Assembly: GCA_910578185.1 (NCBI GenBank)
Contig: CAJTPN010000005.1
Span: forward strand, 141,525-175,064
Length of the DNA stretch: 33,540 bases
Reading direction: 5' to 3'
Origin: an uncultured Acetatifactor sp.
GTDB taxonomy: Bacteria; Bacillota; Clostridia; Lachnospirales; Lachnospiraceae
Below the pieces are notes generated by a model. It did no database searches, was not told the origin of the DNA, and saw nothing but the letters and a program-made list of their open reading frames with translations. Below are positions 6,955-15,668 of this stretch, in pieces (position 1 is the stretch's first letter; the number at the start of each line of letters is the position of its first letter). Both the position numbers and the translations under genes were made by a program.

Positions 6955-8712
6955 ATGGATATCTTTAACATACTGGAACTATTGGGAGGCTTAAGTCTGT
7001 TTCTCTTTGGCATGAATATCATGGGACAGGCCCTTGAACGCCGTGCAGGCAGCAAGCTGCGCTCTCTGTTAAGCAGACTGACCACCAACAAAGCCGCCGG
7101 ACTCATGACTGGCCTTGGTATCACGGCGGTAATCCAAAGCTCTTCCGCAGCCACTGTGATGGTGGTGGGCTTTGTAAACTCCGGCCTCATGACATTGAAG
7201 CAGGCAATCAACGTGATCATGGGCGCGAATATCGGCACCACGATCACCGCCTGGGTCTTAAGTCTGGCCGGAATCGACAGCGGCAATCTGTTTGTAAAAC
7301 TTCTGAAGCCTTCCTCCTTTACGCCCCTTCTGGGTCTCGTAGGTATCATTTTTTACATGTTCTGCAAAAAGGAATACAAAAAAGACACAGGTATGATCCT
7401 GTTGGGATTTGCCACTCTTATGACAGGTATGGAAGCAATGTCCGGCGCCGTGGCCGGCCTCCGGGACGTTCCCGGCTTCCGGGACCTGTTTCTTGTGTTC
7501 CAAAATCCTGTCCTTGGGGTATTGGCAGGCACCGTCCTCACTGCCATCATCCAGTCCAGCTCCGCTTCCGTGGGCATCTTACAGGCGCTGGCCGTCACCG
7601 GGCAGGTTTCCTACGGCGCCGCCGTTCCCATTATCATGGGGCAAAATATCGGTACTTGTGTGACAGCCATGATTTCTTCCGTGGGCGCAAACAAAAGTGC
7701 AAAGCGTGCCGCAATGGTACATTTGCTCTTTAACGTAATCGGCACATCCGTCTGGCTCACCGTATTCTGGCTGATAAAAGCAGTGACGGGACCGGCTTTT
7801 TTAGAGGAACCCGCCACTCTGTTTGGCATTGCAGTGGCACACTCCGTATTTAACATCCTGTGTACCCTGTTAATGCTTCCCCTTTCCGGTTTCCTGGAAA
7901 AGCTGGTAACACGTCTGGTACCGGATGCCAGCCGTCCTGAAGTACCGTCGGAACTGGATGAACGGCTGTTGAACACCCCTCCCATCGCCCTGAAGCGCTG
8001 CCGCGAGACAGCCGCAGATATGGCTAGAACATCCGTCGCCGCCCTGAAGGCAAGTATGGACGCCCTTTTTCACTACTCTCCCCAACTGGCTTCCTCCATC
8101 CGCGAAAAGGAAGAATCTACGGACCACTATGAAGATATCTTGGGAACCTATCTGATCAAATTAAGCGCAAAACCAATCAGCATGGCAGACAACGAGGAAG
8201 CGGCAAAGCTTCTGAAGATCATCGGCGACTTTGAGCGAATCTCCGATCACGCGGTAAACCTTCTGGAATCCTCGGAAGAAATGCGAAGTAAAAAATTTGC
8301 CTTTACCGAAACCGCCATAGCCGAACTTCATGTGCTTTCCTCCGCGGTTTCCGAGATTCTGGAACTGTCCTTAAACGCTTTCCTGTCCGATGACCCCAAG
8401 TCCGCCTGCCTGGTGGAACCGTTGGAACAGGTGATTGACCAGTTGAAAGAGCAGATGCGGACCCGGCACATTCTGCGTATGCAGCACGGCGTCTGTTCCA
8501 TTGAGGCCGGCTTTATATGGTCGGACCTGCTCACAGACCTGGAACGCACATCCGATCATTGTTCCAATATTGCCGGATGTGTTATAGATATGGCGCGCCA
8601 CAGTCTCAACCTCCATGAATCCCTTCGTAATTTCCGAAATGACAGCGAAGAATTCCGCCAAAGCTATCAAACTTATGCCGAAAAATACTCCATTGAGACA
8701 GTTTTGGCGTAA
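6955..8712 (+). CDS. Na/Pi cotransporter family protein with PhoU-like domain (NptA/YjbB type)
   Basis: The 585-residue protein has an N-terminal membrane half with two Na/Pi-cotransporter repeats, marked by VIQSSSAATVMVVGF (about residues 60-74) and IIQSSSASVGILQAL (about 199-213). Its C-terminal soluble half (about 340-565) has the repeated helical pattern of PhoU, with ERISDHAVNLLE and ERTSDHCSNIAG as the two PhoU metal-binding motifs. Members move phosphate together with Na+; some YjbB relatives export phosphate. A good ribosome site (AAAGGAGAAAGG) precedes the ATG at 6955. It follows the Ca2+/Na+ antiporter on the same strand after 172 bases; both use Na+ gradients. Co-transcription under the manganese switch is possible but unproven. 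A terminator follows. Confidence 0.95.
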   Translation: MDIFNILELLGGLSLFLFGMNIMGQALERRAGSKLRSLLSRLTTNKAAGLMTGLGITAVIQSSSAATVMVVGFVNSGLMTLKQAINVIMGANIGTTITAWVLSLAGIDSGNLFVKLLKPSSFTPLLGLVGIIFYMFCKKEYKKDTGMILLGFATLMTGMEAMSGAVAGLRDVPGFRDLFLVFQNPVLGVLAGTVLTAIIQSSSASVGILQALAVTGQVSYGAAVPIIMGQNIGTCVTAMISSVGANKSAKRAAMVHLLFNVIGTSVWLTVFWLIKAVTGPAFLEEPATLFGIAVAHSVFNILCTLLMLPLSGFLEKLVTRLVPDASRPEVPSELDERLLNTPPIALKRCRETAADMARTSVAALKASMDALFHYSPQLASSIREKEESTDHYEDILGTYLIKLSAKPISMADNEEAAKLLKIIGDFERISDHAVNLLESSEEMRSKKFAFTETAIAELHVLSSAVSEILELSLNAFLSDDPKSACLVEPLEQVIDQLKEQMRTRHILRMQHGVCSIEAGFIWSDLLTDLERTSDHCSNIAGCVIDMARHSLNLHESLRNFRNDSEEFRQSYQTYAEKYSIETVLA

Positions 8713-8721
8713 AAAGTCAAC

Positions 8722-8757
8722 GCAAGGCCCTGGTTCACCTTCAAACCACGGCCTTGC
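8722..8757. terminator. Shared terminator hairpin between convergent genes
   Basis: GCAAGGCC-TGGTT pairs with AACCA-GGCCTTGC around a short loop, between the cotransporter stop (8712) and the end of the diguanylate cyclase (8798). On the plus strand the T-run comes 16 bases later; on the minus strand GTTGACTTTTTAC follows. Likely bidirectional but not ideal on either strand. Confidence 0.55.
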
Positions 8758-8797
8758 CTGTCATAACCATCCTTTTTTTCAAAGTATCCCCTGTACT

Positions 8798-10714
8798 TTA
8801 CATACATCCATATTCCGTATAATGCCCCTTTGTCTCCCTTTTCACTTCGTAGAGCGCCTCGTCCGCATGGCTTAACAATTCATATATACTTTCTTCCGGA
8901 TCCCTGGTCCACGCAAATCCCCCGGATGCGCTGATCGCCTTATACTCCTTGTCATCCATCCGCACCCGACTGGCTCTTAACTTTTCATAGAACAAATCCA
9001 GAAAACCCGTAATTTCCGACTTTTCTCTGCACCCAAAGACCATCATACAGAATTCGTCCCCTGAACGTCTGGCACACAAAAAATGCTCCTTGGGCATGGA
9101 TTTCATCACTGCGGAAAAAGTCTGAAGATATCGGTCTCCCGCATTATGTCCGAAAGTGTCGTTTATGGATTTAAAAGAATCCAGATCCAGCATCACTACG
9201 GCGCACATCTGTCTGTCAGGCATTCCCCGCAGAACGTCCCCCGCCAGCTGTTTAAAATGATTATACTGATACAACCCCGTAAGCGGATCATGGGTATTTT
9301 CATACTGCATCCTTCTCTTTTCCAAAATATCCCCCGTCACATCGGTAATAACGCCGAGATACCCTTCCTGCGTTTCCGACATATGAATCCTCACATACTT
9401 GGAGGTATTCACTTCAAATACATCCTTTTCTTCCTCTATTGCCTTCCTGGTGATCTTACGGATATATCTGTCAAAGAGCTCAGAATCTCTATACAATGCC
9501 GCCTGATCTTCCTGAATCCCCAGCAATCCCTTTACTCCGGAAGTGACAAAAACATGCCCCTGCCCGCTTTTATATTCAAAAGCCCCCAGCGGAATACCAC
9601 TGATATCTATGATGGCGGATATCCGGTTGGAAATGCTGACAATGCTTTTGACCATCGTATTGATTCCCTCACTCAGCTGCTCAAACTCTCGATTTCCTCC
9701 CACCGTTACGGCTGTGTCCAGATTTCCTTCTGTGATCGCAGACAAACTTTCTATAATCTGATGGATCCCGTCGATTACCTTTCGGCGGACCAAATAATAC
9801 AGCAGCAAAATCACAGCTATTTCCACCAGTAAAAGATACACCAATGTAGTGAGGGCATTTTTCAAAAGTCTCTGCAGCAAGATCTCCCCGGGCAGCGCAG
9901 CACCTATCAATACATCGCCGTATTCCCTGCCAGCCACATAGATAATACTGCCGTTATCCTCCCGGATAAACCTTCCGTCCAAGCTGCCGAGCAATATGTC
10001 CGGCCGATAATGTTCCTTCCCAAATTCCCCTTCCATACCATCCGAATGTCCCAAGACCGCTCCTGTTTCCCTGTCAACCACAAAAAGCTCTTCCCCCACA
10101 TCCGTGGGAAACTTGGAAAAAATATATTCATACGTATTTCTTGACTCCAATTCCAGCTGGCGTATGGGCTCAAATCCAACCTGGACAATGCCCTTCATTC
10201 CCTTTCTGCCCACCCCGACATATTTCATCACTTTATTTTCCGCAGCATTTGGCATGGCATCCTGAATCAGATAAGGCTCTTCCTCCCTGCTATCCAAAAG
10301 CGCCAGAAACGCCCGGGTCTGTTCATGATCGTCCATGTCTATTCCTATATATTGCGAAACGGAGGAACAAACAATAAATCCGTTTTCATCAATAACATGC
10401 ACCTCGTCCACATTCAGCAGCTTGGCAAGATATTGCATCTGTCCCACATCCATGGACGTATCCTGCTGCCCGTTCAGCACATATTCGGCAGCCCTTGCTC
10501 TGGTAAGATAATCCTCGTCCAGATTTTCATTCATCAGCGCCAATTCCCTCTGATTATTTTCCAAAGTGTGTATTACCTGATCCGTTTTCGCCCAAAACGA
10601 ATTCAGCTGCTGATTCGTCAGCGACCGGAACGTTATGACCAGATGAATCAACAATATCAGCGAGATAGCAACCGTCATGATCACGAAAATATACTTGATA
10701 AAAGTTTTCTGCAT
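8798..10714 (-). CDS. Membrane-anchored diguanylate cyclase (extracellular sensor, HAMP, PAS-like, GGDEF)
   Basis: The 638-residue protein makes cyclic di-GMP from two GTP. Architecture by residue: membrane helix 8-29, an extracytoplasmic Cache-like sensor about 35-280, membrane helix 286-311, HAMP-like linker 312-363, PAS-like segment 366-465 and GGDEF domain 475-633. The GGDEF domain starts with DPLTGLYQYNHF, has MLDLDSFKSINDTFGHNAGD and carries the active-site loop as SGDEF (551-555). The Ser variant is common in Clostridia and usually compatible with activity. The residues five before the loop do not form RxxD, so no product-inhibition I-site is seen. GGAGG lies 8 bases before the ATG at 10714. 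It is preceded by a long structured leader with repeats (10740-10859) and a perfect TATAAT, so it is probably transcribed separately from the kinase gene upstream. Confidence 0.93.
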   Translation of the reverse strand: MQKTFIKYIFVIMTVAISLILLIHLVITFRSLTNQQLNSFWAKTDQVIHTLENNQRELALMNENLDEDYLTRARAAEYVLNGQQDTSMDVGQMQYLAKLLNVDEVHVIDENGFIVCSSVSQYIGIDMDDHEQTRAFLALLDSREEEPYLIQDAMPNAAENKVMKYVGVGRKGMKGIVQVGFEPIRQLELESRNTYEYIFSKFPTDVGEELFVVDRETGAVLGHSDGMEGEFGKEHYRPDILLGSLDGRFIREDNGSIIYVAGREYGDVLIGAALPGEILLQRLLKNALTTLVYLLLVEIAVILLLYYLVRRKVIDGIHQIIESLSAITEGNLDTAVTVGGNREFEQLSEGINTMVKSIVSISNRISAIIDISGIPLGAFEYKSGQGHVFVTSGVKGLLGIQEDQAALYRDSELFDRYIRKITRKAIEEEKDVFEVNTSKYVRIHMSETQEGYLGVITDVTGDILEKRRMQYENTHDPLTGLYQYNHFKQLAGDVLRGMPDRQMCAVVMLDLDSFKSINDTFGHNAGDRYLQTFSAVMKSMPKEHFLCARRSGDEFCMMVFGCREKSEITGFLDLFYEKLRASRVRMDDKEYKAISASGGFAWTRDPEESIYELLSHADEALYEVKRETKGHYTEYGCM

Positions 10715-10730
10715 GCAAAGTGCCTCCTAT

Positions 10731-10859
10731 TCCAGTACCGAATCTGCCCTCCTGTGCATATCCACAAGCGCTGCAAATTTGGACGCTACGCATCCACATT
10801 TCCAGCGATGCACTTACGGGCAGATTCTGTTTCCAGTACCCCATCTGCCCTCCTGTTCA
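10731..10859 (-). repeat. Direct repeat, two 28-base copies 101 bases apart, in the cyclase leader
   Basis: Positions 10731-10758 and 10832-10859 match at 25 of 28 bases. Each copy carries, on the transcribed (minus) strand, AGGAGGGCAGAT followed by GGTACTGGAA. The downstream copy ends just before the ribosome site of the diguanylate cyclase. Confidence 0.85.
10740..10827 (-). ncRNA. Structured leader RNA upstream of the diguanylate cyclase, class unrecognised
   Basis: On the transcript, GAATCTGCCC (10827-10818) pairs over 10 bases with GGGCAGATTC (10749-10740). GUGCAU (10813-10808) pairs with AUGCAC (10759-10754). CGCTG (10807-10803), continuing imperfectly with AAAT and GGA, pairs with the mirror strand at 10783-10769. 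This gives one long helix with internal loops. The same GAATCTGCCC segment can alternatively pair with an upstream GGGCAGAT (10850-10843). The helix ends about 14 bases before GGAGG, so switching could control translation. I see no match to the c-di-GMP-I or -II riboswitch sequences. A palindromic dispersed repeat is the main alternative. Confidence 0.5.
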
Positions 10860-10874
10860 TTTGCATTCTTTTTC

Positions 10875-10880
10875 ATTATA
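10875..10880 (-). promoter_or_regulatory. Perfect -10 element, possible cyclase promoter
   Basis: TATAAT on the minus strand (10880-10875) lies 161 bases before the cyclase start and about 50 bases after the kinase stop. A TTGCTG occurs 14 bases upstream, which is too close for a canonical -35, so the promoter is only probable. Confidence 0.4.
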
Positions 10881-10927
10881 CTCTCATAATCAGTCAGCAA
10901 CATCCCCCTCTTCTTCGCAAAAGGCAC

Positions 10928-12283
10928 CTAAAATTTCGCAAAGAGCGTGATTTGGAAAATTCCTTCCTCACAATAGCAGCCGATATTTCCACCTATCTTT
11001 TCTGAAAATGCAGATACGCTCTTCATGCCCAATCCATGATCGGCTCCATTTTGGCTCCTCGGGAGTCCGCTGTCAGGATTAAAAATAATCTTCTCCTCAC
11101 ACTCATTTTCCATATGTACCAGCAAATATTCCCGGTTACAATGGACCTTTCCCCTCACATACCTTTTGTCCACTCCCAGTTTTTCCACACAATTCAAGGC
11201 GTTTTCCAAAAGATTTGCTATAACCGAAGCCAGCTCATACTGATTTACAGGTAATTGTCTTGGGATATCCAGCTCAAGGCAAACCTTGGCGCCACAGGCG
11301 TCAGCAGACTCTATCATCTGGGACAAAATAGCATTTACAATGAGATTGTCGCAATACTTTACTACCTTATTCTCATCCGCCACATCGTTAATATGCATGG
11401 TAATCTTTCTGATTTCGTCATACTCCTCCTGATCCAGCAGCGAATCAATCATTCCGGAGTAATGCCTCATATCATGCCGTAATATCTTCAAATTTTTTTC
11501 CGACTGCTCCACAAGATAATATTGATTTTCCAGCCCCTTGATATAAGCCTGAAAAGTTTGATTTTTCCAATAAATCTCACTTCGTTTGGATTCGCTTTCC
11601 ACATACCGCATCACTACCACATAGGAAACGAACATGGTCAACATAAAAATAATGGTACCCGGAATATTGTCTGGATATTCATCCAGCGTATGCGGAAAAA
11701 CTGCAATACAGAAAAATCCGCAATAAAAAAACACAGGGATCAGACATAGCTCCCACCAGTTGCCTGCATACTGCCTCTCATAACACTTTAACCATATCTT
11801 CCTGAGCCGTACTGTCAATAAACACAAGATGACAAAATGGAGCATAATACTCCCGCCCAATGCAAGTATCGCATTTTTCGTATAAATATGAATAACCGAG
11901 GCTGCAATACTTCCCGCTATCACATAATTAGACGAGCTTAACACCATAAACAGTACCTTGCTTTCCCTTTTTGCGGCAATAAAAAGCCCTGTGGACTGGG
12001 TAACAAGGATCTGCAATATGGTTACCAGAAAGCCGCACCAATTACTGTCAGGAAAAATATTTAACCTCACACAGTCCAAAAGATTCAGCGCCATAAAGGA
12101 AGCAGCGCATATCCCCAAAGTTTTTGCCCTGGAATAACGATGCGTTACAAACAAATAGATAAACGCCATCAAAAATACATGACTTATCATGTACGATATA
12201 TTTTTAAAGTATTCCACACTGATTCTCCCCACATATTTTCCGTCGTACGCTTCCAAACTTCTCAGCACAGCCGACACGGACAA
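10928..12283 (-). CDS. AgrC-like sensor histidine kinase (GHKL ATPase)
   Basis: About 450 residues: roughly six membrane helices occupy residues 28-230, followed by a cytoplasmic kinase. The phosphoacceptor region is LKILRHDMRHYSGMIDSLL with His about 270. The ATP-binding GHKL domain has NLLENALNCVEKL (N-box) and the HGLGMKSV glycine box. This arrangement is typical of AgrC/ComD-type kinases that detect peptides or membrane stress and pair with LytTR regulators. It starts 12 bases after the LytTR stop, so the two form an operon. The TTG at 12283 is poorly supported by a ribosome site; nearby GTG codons, for example at 12277, are alternatives, so the start is uncertain. No AgrB or AgrD-like pheromone gene was found beside it, so the signal is unknown. 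Confidence 0.88.
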   Translation of the reverse strand: MSVSAVLRSLEAYDGKYVGRISVEYFKNISYMISHVFLMAFIYLFVTHRYSRAKTLGICAASFMALNLLDCVRLNIFPDSNWCGFLVTILQILVTQSTGLFIAAKRESKVLFMVLSSSNYVIAGSIAASVIHIYTKNAILALGGSIMLHFVILCLLTVRLRKIWLKCYERQYAGNWWELCLIPVFFYCGFFCIAVFPHTLDEYPDNIPGTIIFMLTMFVSYVVVMRYVESESKRSEIYWKNQTFQAYIKGLENQYYLVEQSEKNLKILRHDMRHYSGMIDSLLDQEEYDEIRKITMHINDVADENKVVKYCDNLIVNAILSQMIESADACGAKVCLELDIPRQLPVNQYELASVIANLLENALNCVEKLGVDKRYVRGKVHCNREYLLVHMENECEEKIIFNPDSGLPRSQNGADHGLGMKSVSAFSEKIGGNIGCYCEEGIFQITLFAKF

Positions 12284-12295
12284 GGCAGGAAAATT

Positions 12296-13030
12296 TTACG
12301 CGTATTTTCCCGCCACAAATATCATATACGCTTTCTTCACATCCGCAGCCCTTGCCCTGCTGATAGGAATCTTCCCGCCCCTTTCCATCAGAATCTCACT
12401 TTTATCCATTCTCTTCACCTGATTCAAATTCACCACAAACGACTTGTGAACCTGCAAAAATCTATCATCCTGCAGCAGCTCTCCCACTTGCTCCTCAAAA
12501 GATCTCCTGATGATAACGCTTCTGATATCTTCTCCGTTTATCAGATGAAGCACAAGCCTTCTGGAGGCACTTTCCACAGACGCTATCCGGGAATAAGGTA
12601 CCGTCGCCAGCCCTTCCCCGGTCCGAACCTGAAATACCGGATCCCTTTCCTTCTTCTCATGTGCCAGCACATAATCCAACGCCTCATAAAAGCTTTCCTC
12701 TTTGACGGGTTTCAGTAAATATCTTACCGCATGTACCCCATAAGCTTCCATTGCATAGTCCTCCGAGGAAGTGATATAAATGATTGCCTTGTCCTGACTG
12801 CGCTCCCGAATCTGTCTGCCCAAATCAATTCCGTTTTTCTCGGACATAACCATATCCAAAAGATAGACATCCGCAGAAACCCCTTTCCCTATCTCACAAT
12901 ACAACGCCTCCGCATCCGTAAATTTTTCCGTTTCCATTTCCAATTCAGGATGCCCCGCTCCATACTGCAGCAGCAGCCTTTCCATTTCCTGTAAGTCTTC
13001 CTCATTGTCATCGCACATCACTATTTTCAT
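12296..13030 (-). CDS. LytTR-family response regulator (AgrA-like)
   Basis: The 244-residue regulator has an N-terminal receiver domain (about 1-120) with acidic pocket CDDNEED, phosphoacceptor Asp59 in DVYLLDMVM, a conserved Thr/Ser in YITSS and Lys in LLKPVKEE. Its C-terminal LytTR DNA-binding domain (about 140-240) has the typical DDRFLQVHKSFVVNLNQVKRM signature, which binds paired direct repeats upstream of target promoters. It is first in an operon with the AgrC-like kinase. Upstream lies a minus-strand terminator (13175-13213), which insulates the pair from the glycolipid operon. A candidate promoter, TTCAAA-16-TATACT, falls around 13128-13100. A GGGG-type ribosome site precedes the ATG. 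Confidence 0.93.
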   Translation of the reverse strand: MKIVMCDDNEEDLQEMERLLLQYGAGHPELEMETEKFTDAEALYCEIGKGVSADVYLLDMVMSEKNGIDLGRQIRERSQDKAIIYITSSEDYAMEAYGVHAVRYLLKPVKEESFYEALDYVLAHEKKERDPVFQVRTGEGLATVPYSRIASVESASRRLVLHLINGEDIRSVIIRRSFEEQVGELLQDDRFLQVHKSFVVNLNQVKRMDKSEILMERGGKIPISRARAADVKKAYMIFVAGKYA

Positions 13031-13174
13031 TTGTTTTCCCCGGCTTCTGGCGGCACCCTTTCACAATCTGCTTTACAAAGTCCCTGCCATTTCTCTTTGT
13101 CAGTATAACACAGTCGGTGTATTTTGAACACATGATAATTTATTATCAAACTTGCATCTATGAAACCAAGCCAT

Positions 13175-13213
13175 AAAAAAATCCGTATTCCCCGATTTCT
13201 CAAGGAATACGGA
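13175..13213 (-). terminator. Intrinsic terminator of the glycolipid operon
   Basis: On the minus strand TCCGTATTCC pairs perfectly with GGAATACGGA (13213-13204 with 13191-13182) and is followed by seven T. It ends transcripts from the flippase-like gene and rules out the apparent open frame across 13027-13260. Confidence 0.88.
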
Positions 13214-13266
13214 ACAAAAAACTTTCTTGTTCTCATATGAGTGGATAAGAATATTAGCAATGGTCC

Positions 13267-14382
13267 TCAAACTTCTTCCGCCCTGGCGCTCAAATATCTG
13301 CGCACGGCTTTTACCCTTGTACCGTTCTGGCTTGCAACCATCTCCTGCAAGGCCCTCTCTCTTGCCTCCCGGCTGGTTCGCATGTGAACTGCGATGGACA
13401 CGCCAAAGCTGATGAACAAAAACGCATAGAAGCTGATCCCTCTGGAAACCAGCATCGCCGGCGTCACCATAGCCGCACCGAAAATGGATTCAAACGCCTT
13501 GACAAAGCTCCCTTCAGCAGCACCCACTGCGCCGGGCAGCGGCAGATTACATACCGCCAGCGTCAATAAAGCCTGAACGCCCGCAACTTGAATCCAACTA
13601 TGCTCCGTTAAGCCCAGTGCAAGATATACCGTCCATGGCACGGAAAAAAGCAAGCCAAGCTGTATCACGCACAAAGCCAGCACACGCAGCACCAAGCCCG
13701 GATTGTGCTTTACACATTCAGCGCCTCTGGCATACTCCGCAAGCTGATGCTCCAGCTTTTCCCTTGCAGCTTCCGGATTACGGAGTATACGGATTTTGGT
13801 CAGCAGTGCCAGCACGCCCTCACAGATGCGTCGGGTAGGTCCCGGCAAAAACATTACCATAGCCATTCCAACCGTGAGCAATATCATCATCCCAGCTCCG
13901 TAGAGCAGCAAAAGTCCAAGTCCGCCGTCCATCTCCCCGTGAGCCGAAGGAAAGAACAGCCAAATCCCCATTCCCCAAAGCAAAGTGGCAACCTGATAGC
14001 AGGATGCGATCAGCATCATATTCAACGCGCCGTGAGCCGCAGGGATCTGATCCTTGCTCATGTAATATACCTGGGCAGGCTGGCCGCCTGTAGCTGAAGG
14101 CGTAATGGAACTCACATAGAATCCCACAAAAGAATATCCCAGACAGCGCCGGTAGGTCACGGGATGTCCGAATCTGCTCAGAATCTGATAGGAGCAGAGC
14201 GCCTCACAGCCCACATATCCCAGCATTAACACCAAACCCAGCAATAGAAACTGCGGTTTCATCTGCTTTACACAGGCCCATAACAATCCAGCTTTCTGTC
14301 CTCGGAGCAATACCGCCCCCGTAACTCCCATCAAAACCGCCATAAACAGCAGCCCCAGCCAGTTTTTCTTTCCCTGTATCAT
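13267..14382 (-). CDS. Flippase-like membrane protein (lysylphosphatidylglycerol synthase TM / YbhN family)
   Basis: The 371-residue polytopic protein belongs to the UPF0104 / LPG-synthase-transmembrane family, which includes the flippase half of MprF and likely glycolipid translocases. Family features are SSITPSATGGQPAQVYYMSK (about 92-111), with the conserved TPSxxGGxP, and NLPLPGAVGAAEGSF (about 293-307), with a PGxxGxxE motif. Eight or so membrane helices are visible and there is no soluble lysyl-transferase domain, so it is not a complete MprF. Its ATG overlaps the stop of the upstream glycosyltransferase (ATGA), a sign of translational coupling. The pairing suggests that it moves the glycolipid made by that enzyme across the membrane; this is inference. 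Confidence 0.88.
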   Translation of the reverse strand: MIQGKKNWLGLLFMAVLMGVTGAVLLRGQKAGLLWACVKQMKPQFLLLGLVLMLGYVGCEALCSYQILSRFGHPVTYRRCLGYSFVGFYVSSITPSATGGQPAQVYYMSKDQIPAAHGALNMMLIASCYQVATLLWGMGIWLFFPSAHGEMDGGLGLLLLYGAGMMILLTVGMAMVMFLPGPTRRICEGVLALLTKIRILRNPEAAREKLEHQLAEYARGAECVKHNPGLVLRVLALCVIQLGLLFSVPWTVYLALGLTEHSWIQVAGVQALLTLAVCNLPLPGAVGAAEGSFVKAFESIFGAAMVTPAMLVSRGISFYAFLFISFGVSIAVHMRTSREARERALQEMVASQNGTRVKAVRRYLSARAEEV

Positions 14383-15479
14383 ACTGCTACCCCCTTATTT
14401 TGTGCGATAACCTCCATCAGCCCATTCAAGCTTTCCGCCTTCATCTGTTCTTTCAGCCTCCCCATACGCATCTGTGCACCGAACAGGCGTTTATCGTCCA
14501 TCAATATTTCCTGAATCTCGCAGGCACAATTTTTCTTCTCTGCTATCCAGCCGATCCCTTCTTCCTCCAGCCAGCGGGCATTTCCCCGTTCCTGCTGCAG
14601 TTCGGGCGGCCAGGTCAAAATTGGTACCTGGGCAAAAATTGTCTCAAATAGCGTGATGCCCCCGGGTTTCGTCACAATCAGATCCGCCTTCGCCATATAC
14701 TCCCACACCTGACTGGTATATCCGATTACCTGTATGTTCTCCCAACGGCCATGGAGCCTATGATACAGTTTCTCATTTCTTCCGGTGATAATAGTGGTAT
14801 GTGTATCCGGTATGGCGTTCAGCGATTCATAAAAGTCCGCAGATTTCGGCAGAAGCCCCAGGCCGCCGCCCATGATCAAGAGTTCCCGTTTTTCACCCTT
14901 TCCGCTCTGTATCTTGTGAAACTCCTCCCTCACGGGAATACCCGTGACACAGATCACTTCCGGGTCCACTCCTTTTTGAATGAGCTGCTCACGAATCTCC
15001 CTGCTTGGAACCATATAACAATCCGTATTCTGATTAATCCATTCCGGGTGGGAGCTCACATCGGTGACACAGGTAATCAATGGCAGATCCAACCCGTACT
15101 TCCCCTTCACCCCCGCCTTTTCTTTCAAAAGGGATACCACCTGGGCACAGAGCGGATGGGTGGCAATCACCGCATCGGGACGATGCTGATGAAGCAGCTC
15201 CGTCATCTTATCCAGAAGCAGCCCCTCAAAAGGAGGGCGGGCGTCCGGATGCCCCATAGCAGTCAGCTTATAATACATATTAAACAAATGACTTCCGTGT
15301 GTAACTACCAAATTAAAGCCCTTATACATGGCATCCGCCAGATTAGGCACAGCAAAGGTCAGAAAATCTTCCACTTCCACCTTAGCGTCAGGAAAGTTGT
15401 GCAGCAGTTGTTGCCGGAGAGACTGAGAGGCACTCCAGTGACCCATGCCAAATTTTCCAGTCAATATCAAAATGTTCAT
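14379..15479 (-). CDS. Diacylglycerol glycosyltransferase-like protein (MGDG synthase / UgtP type, GT28)
   Basis: The 366-residue protein opens MNILILTGKFGMGHWSASQSL, the glycine-rich acceptor-side motif of the MGDG-synthase/UgtP (processive diacylglycerol glucosyltransferase) family, whose members have G-x-G-H-x-x-A. The C-terminal half carries the nucleotide-sugar binding pattern: LLIMGGGLGLLPKSADFYESL, VIGYTSQVWEYMAKADLIVTKPGGITLFETI and PPELQQERGN, close to the GT28 consensus. It likely transfers glucose or galactose from the UDP-sugar to diacylglycerol at the membrane face, for glycolipid or lipoteichoic-acid anchor. AGGAG lies 9 bases before the start. It is first gene of a two-gene operon, with a promoter at 15669-15697 and a leader of about 180 bases. 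Confidence 0.9.
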   Translation of the reverse strand: MNILILTGKFGMGHWSASQSLRQQLLHNFPDAKVEVEDFLTFAVPNLADAMYKGFNLVVTHGSHLFNMYYKLTAMGHPDARPPFEGLLLDKMTELLHQHRPDAVIATHPLCAQVVSLLKEKAGVKGKYGLDLPLITCVTDVSSHPEWINQNTDCYMVPSREIREQLIQKGVDPEVICVTGIPVREEFHKIQSGKGEKRELLIMGGGLGLLPKSADFYESLNAIPDTHTTIITGRNEKLYHRLHGRWENIQVIGYTSQVWEYMAKADLIVTKPGGITLFETIFAQVPILTWPPELQQERGNARWLEEEGIGWIAEKKNCACEIQEILMDDKRLFGAQMRMGRLKEQMKAESLNGLMEVIAQNKGVAV

Positions 15480-15668
15480 TGCACATTCTCCTATTTATAG
15501 TTCCCGCATACAGGATATCGTTCCTTGAAGTGCTTTAGCACAATGTGCCCTTCAATGCTCTTGCCCCGGAAAAATATTCGTTTTTGAGACCCTTTTATTT
15601 CCCTTTTGGCATTAAAGTTTCGTTTCTGCGCTCCTGCATCGAGATTTTTTGTTCCTTTAAACGGATTT

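Noticed and set aside
10554..10844. 96-residue minus-strand frame spanning the cyclase start, with ICSACGYAQEGRFG resembling a zinc ribbon
   Set aside because: It overlaps the well-supported cyclase and its structured leader; the similarity is short and the frame has no good ribosome site.
13027..13260. 77-residue minus-strand frame overlapping the LytTR start by AAATGA, seemingly coupled
   Set aside because: It crosses a clear minus-strand intrinsic terminator (13175-13213) and has no family features.
12296..13266. Search for an AgrD/AgrB-type pheromone gene next to the AgrC/LytTR pair
   Set aside because: No small hydrophobic pre-peptide with a Cys or Thr macrocycle motif and no AgrB-like membrane protease was found.
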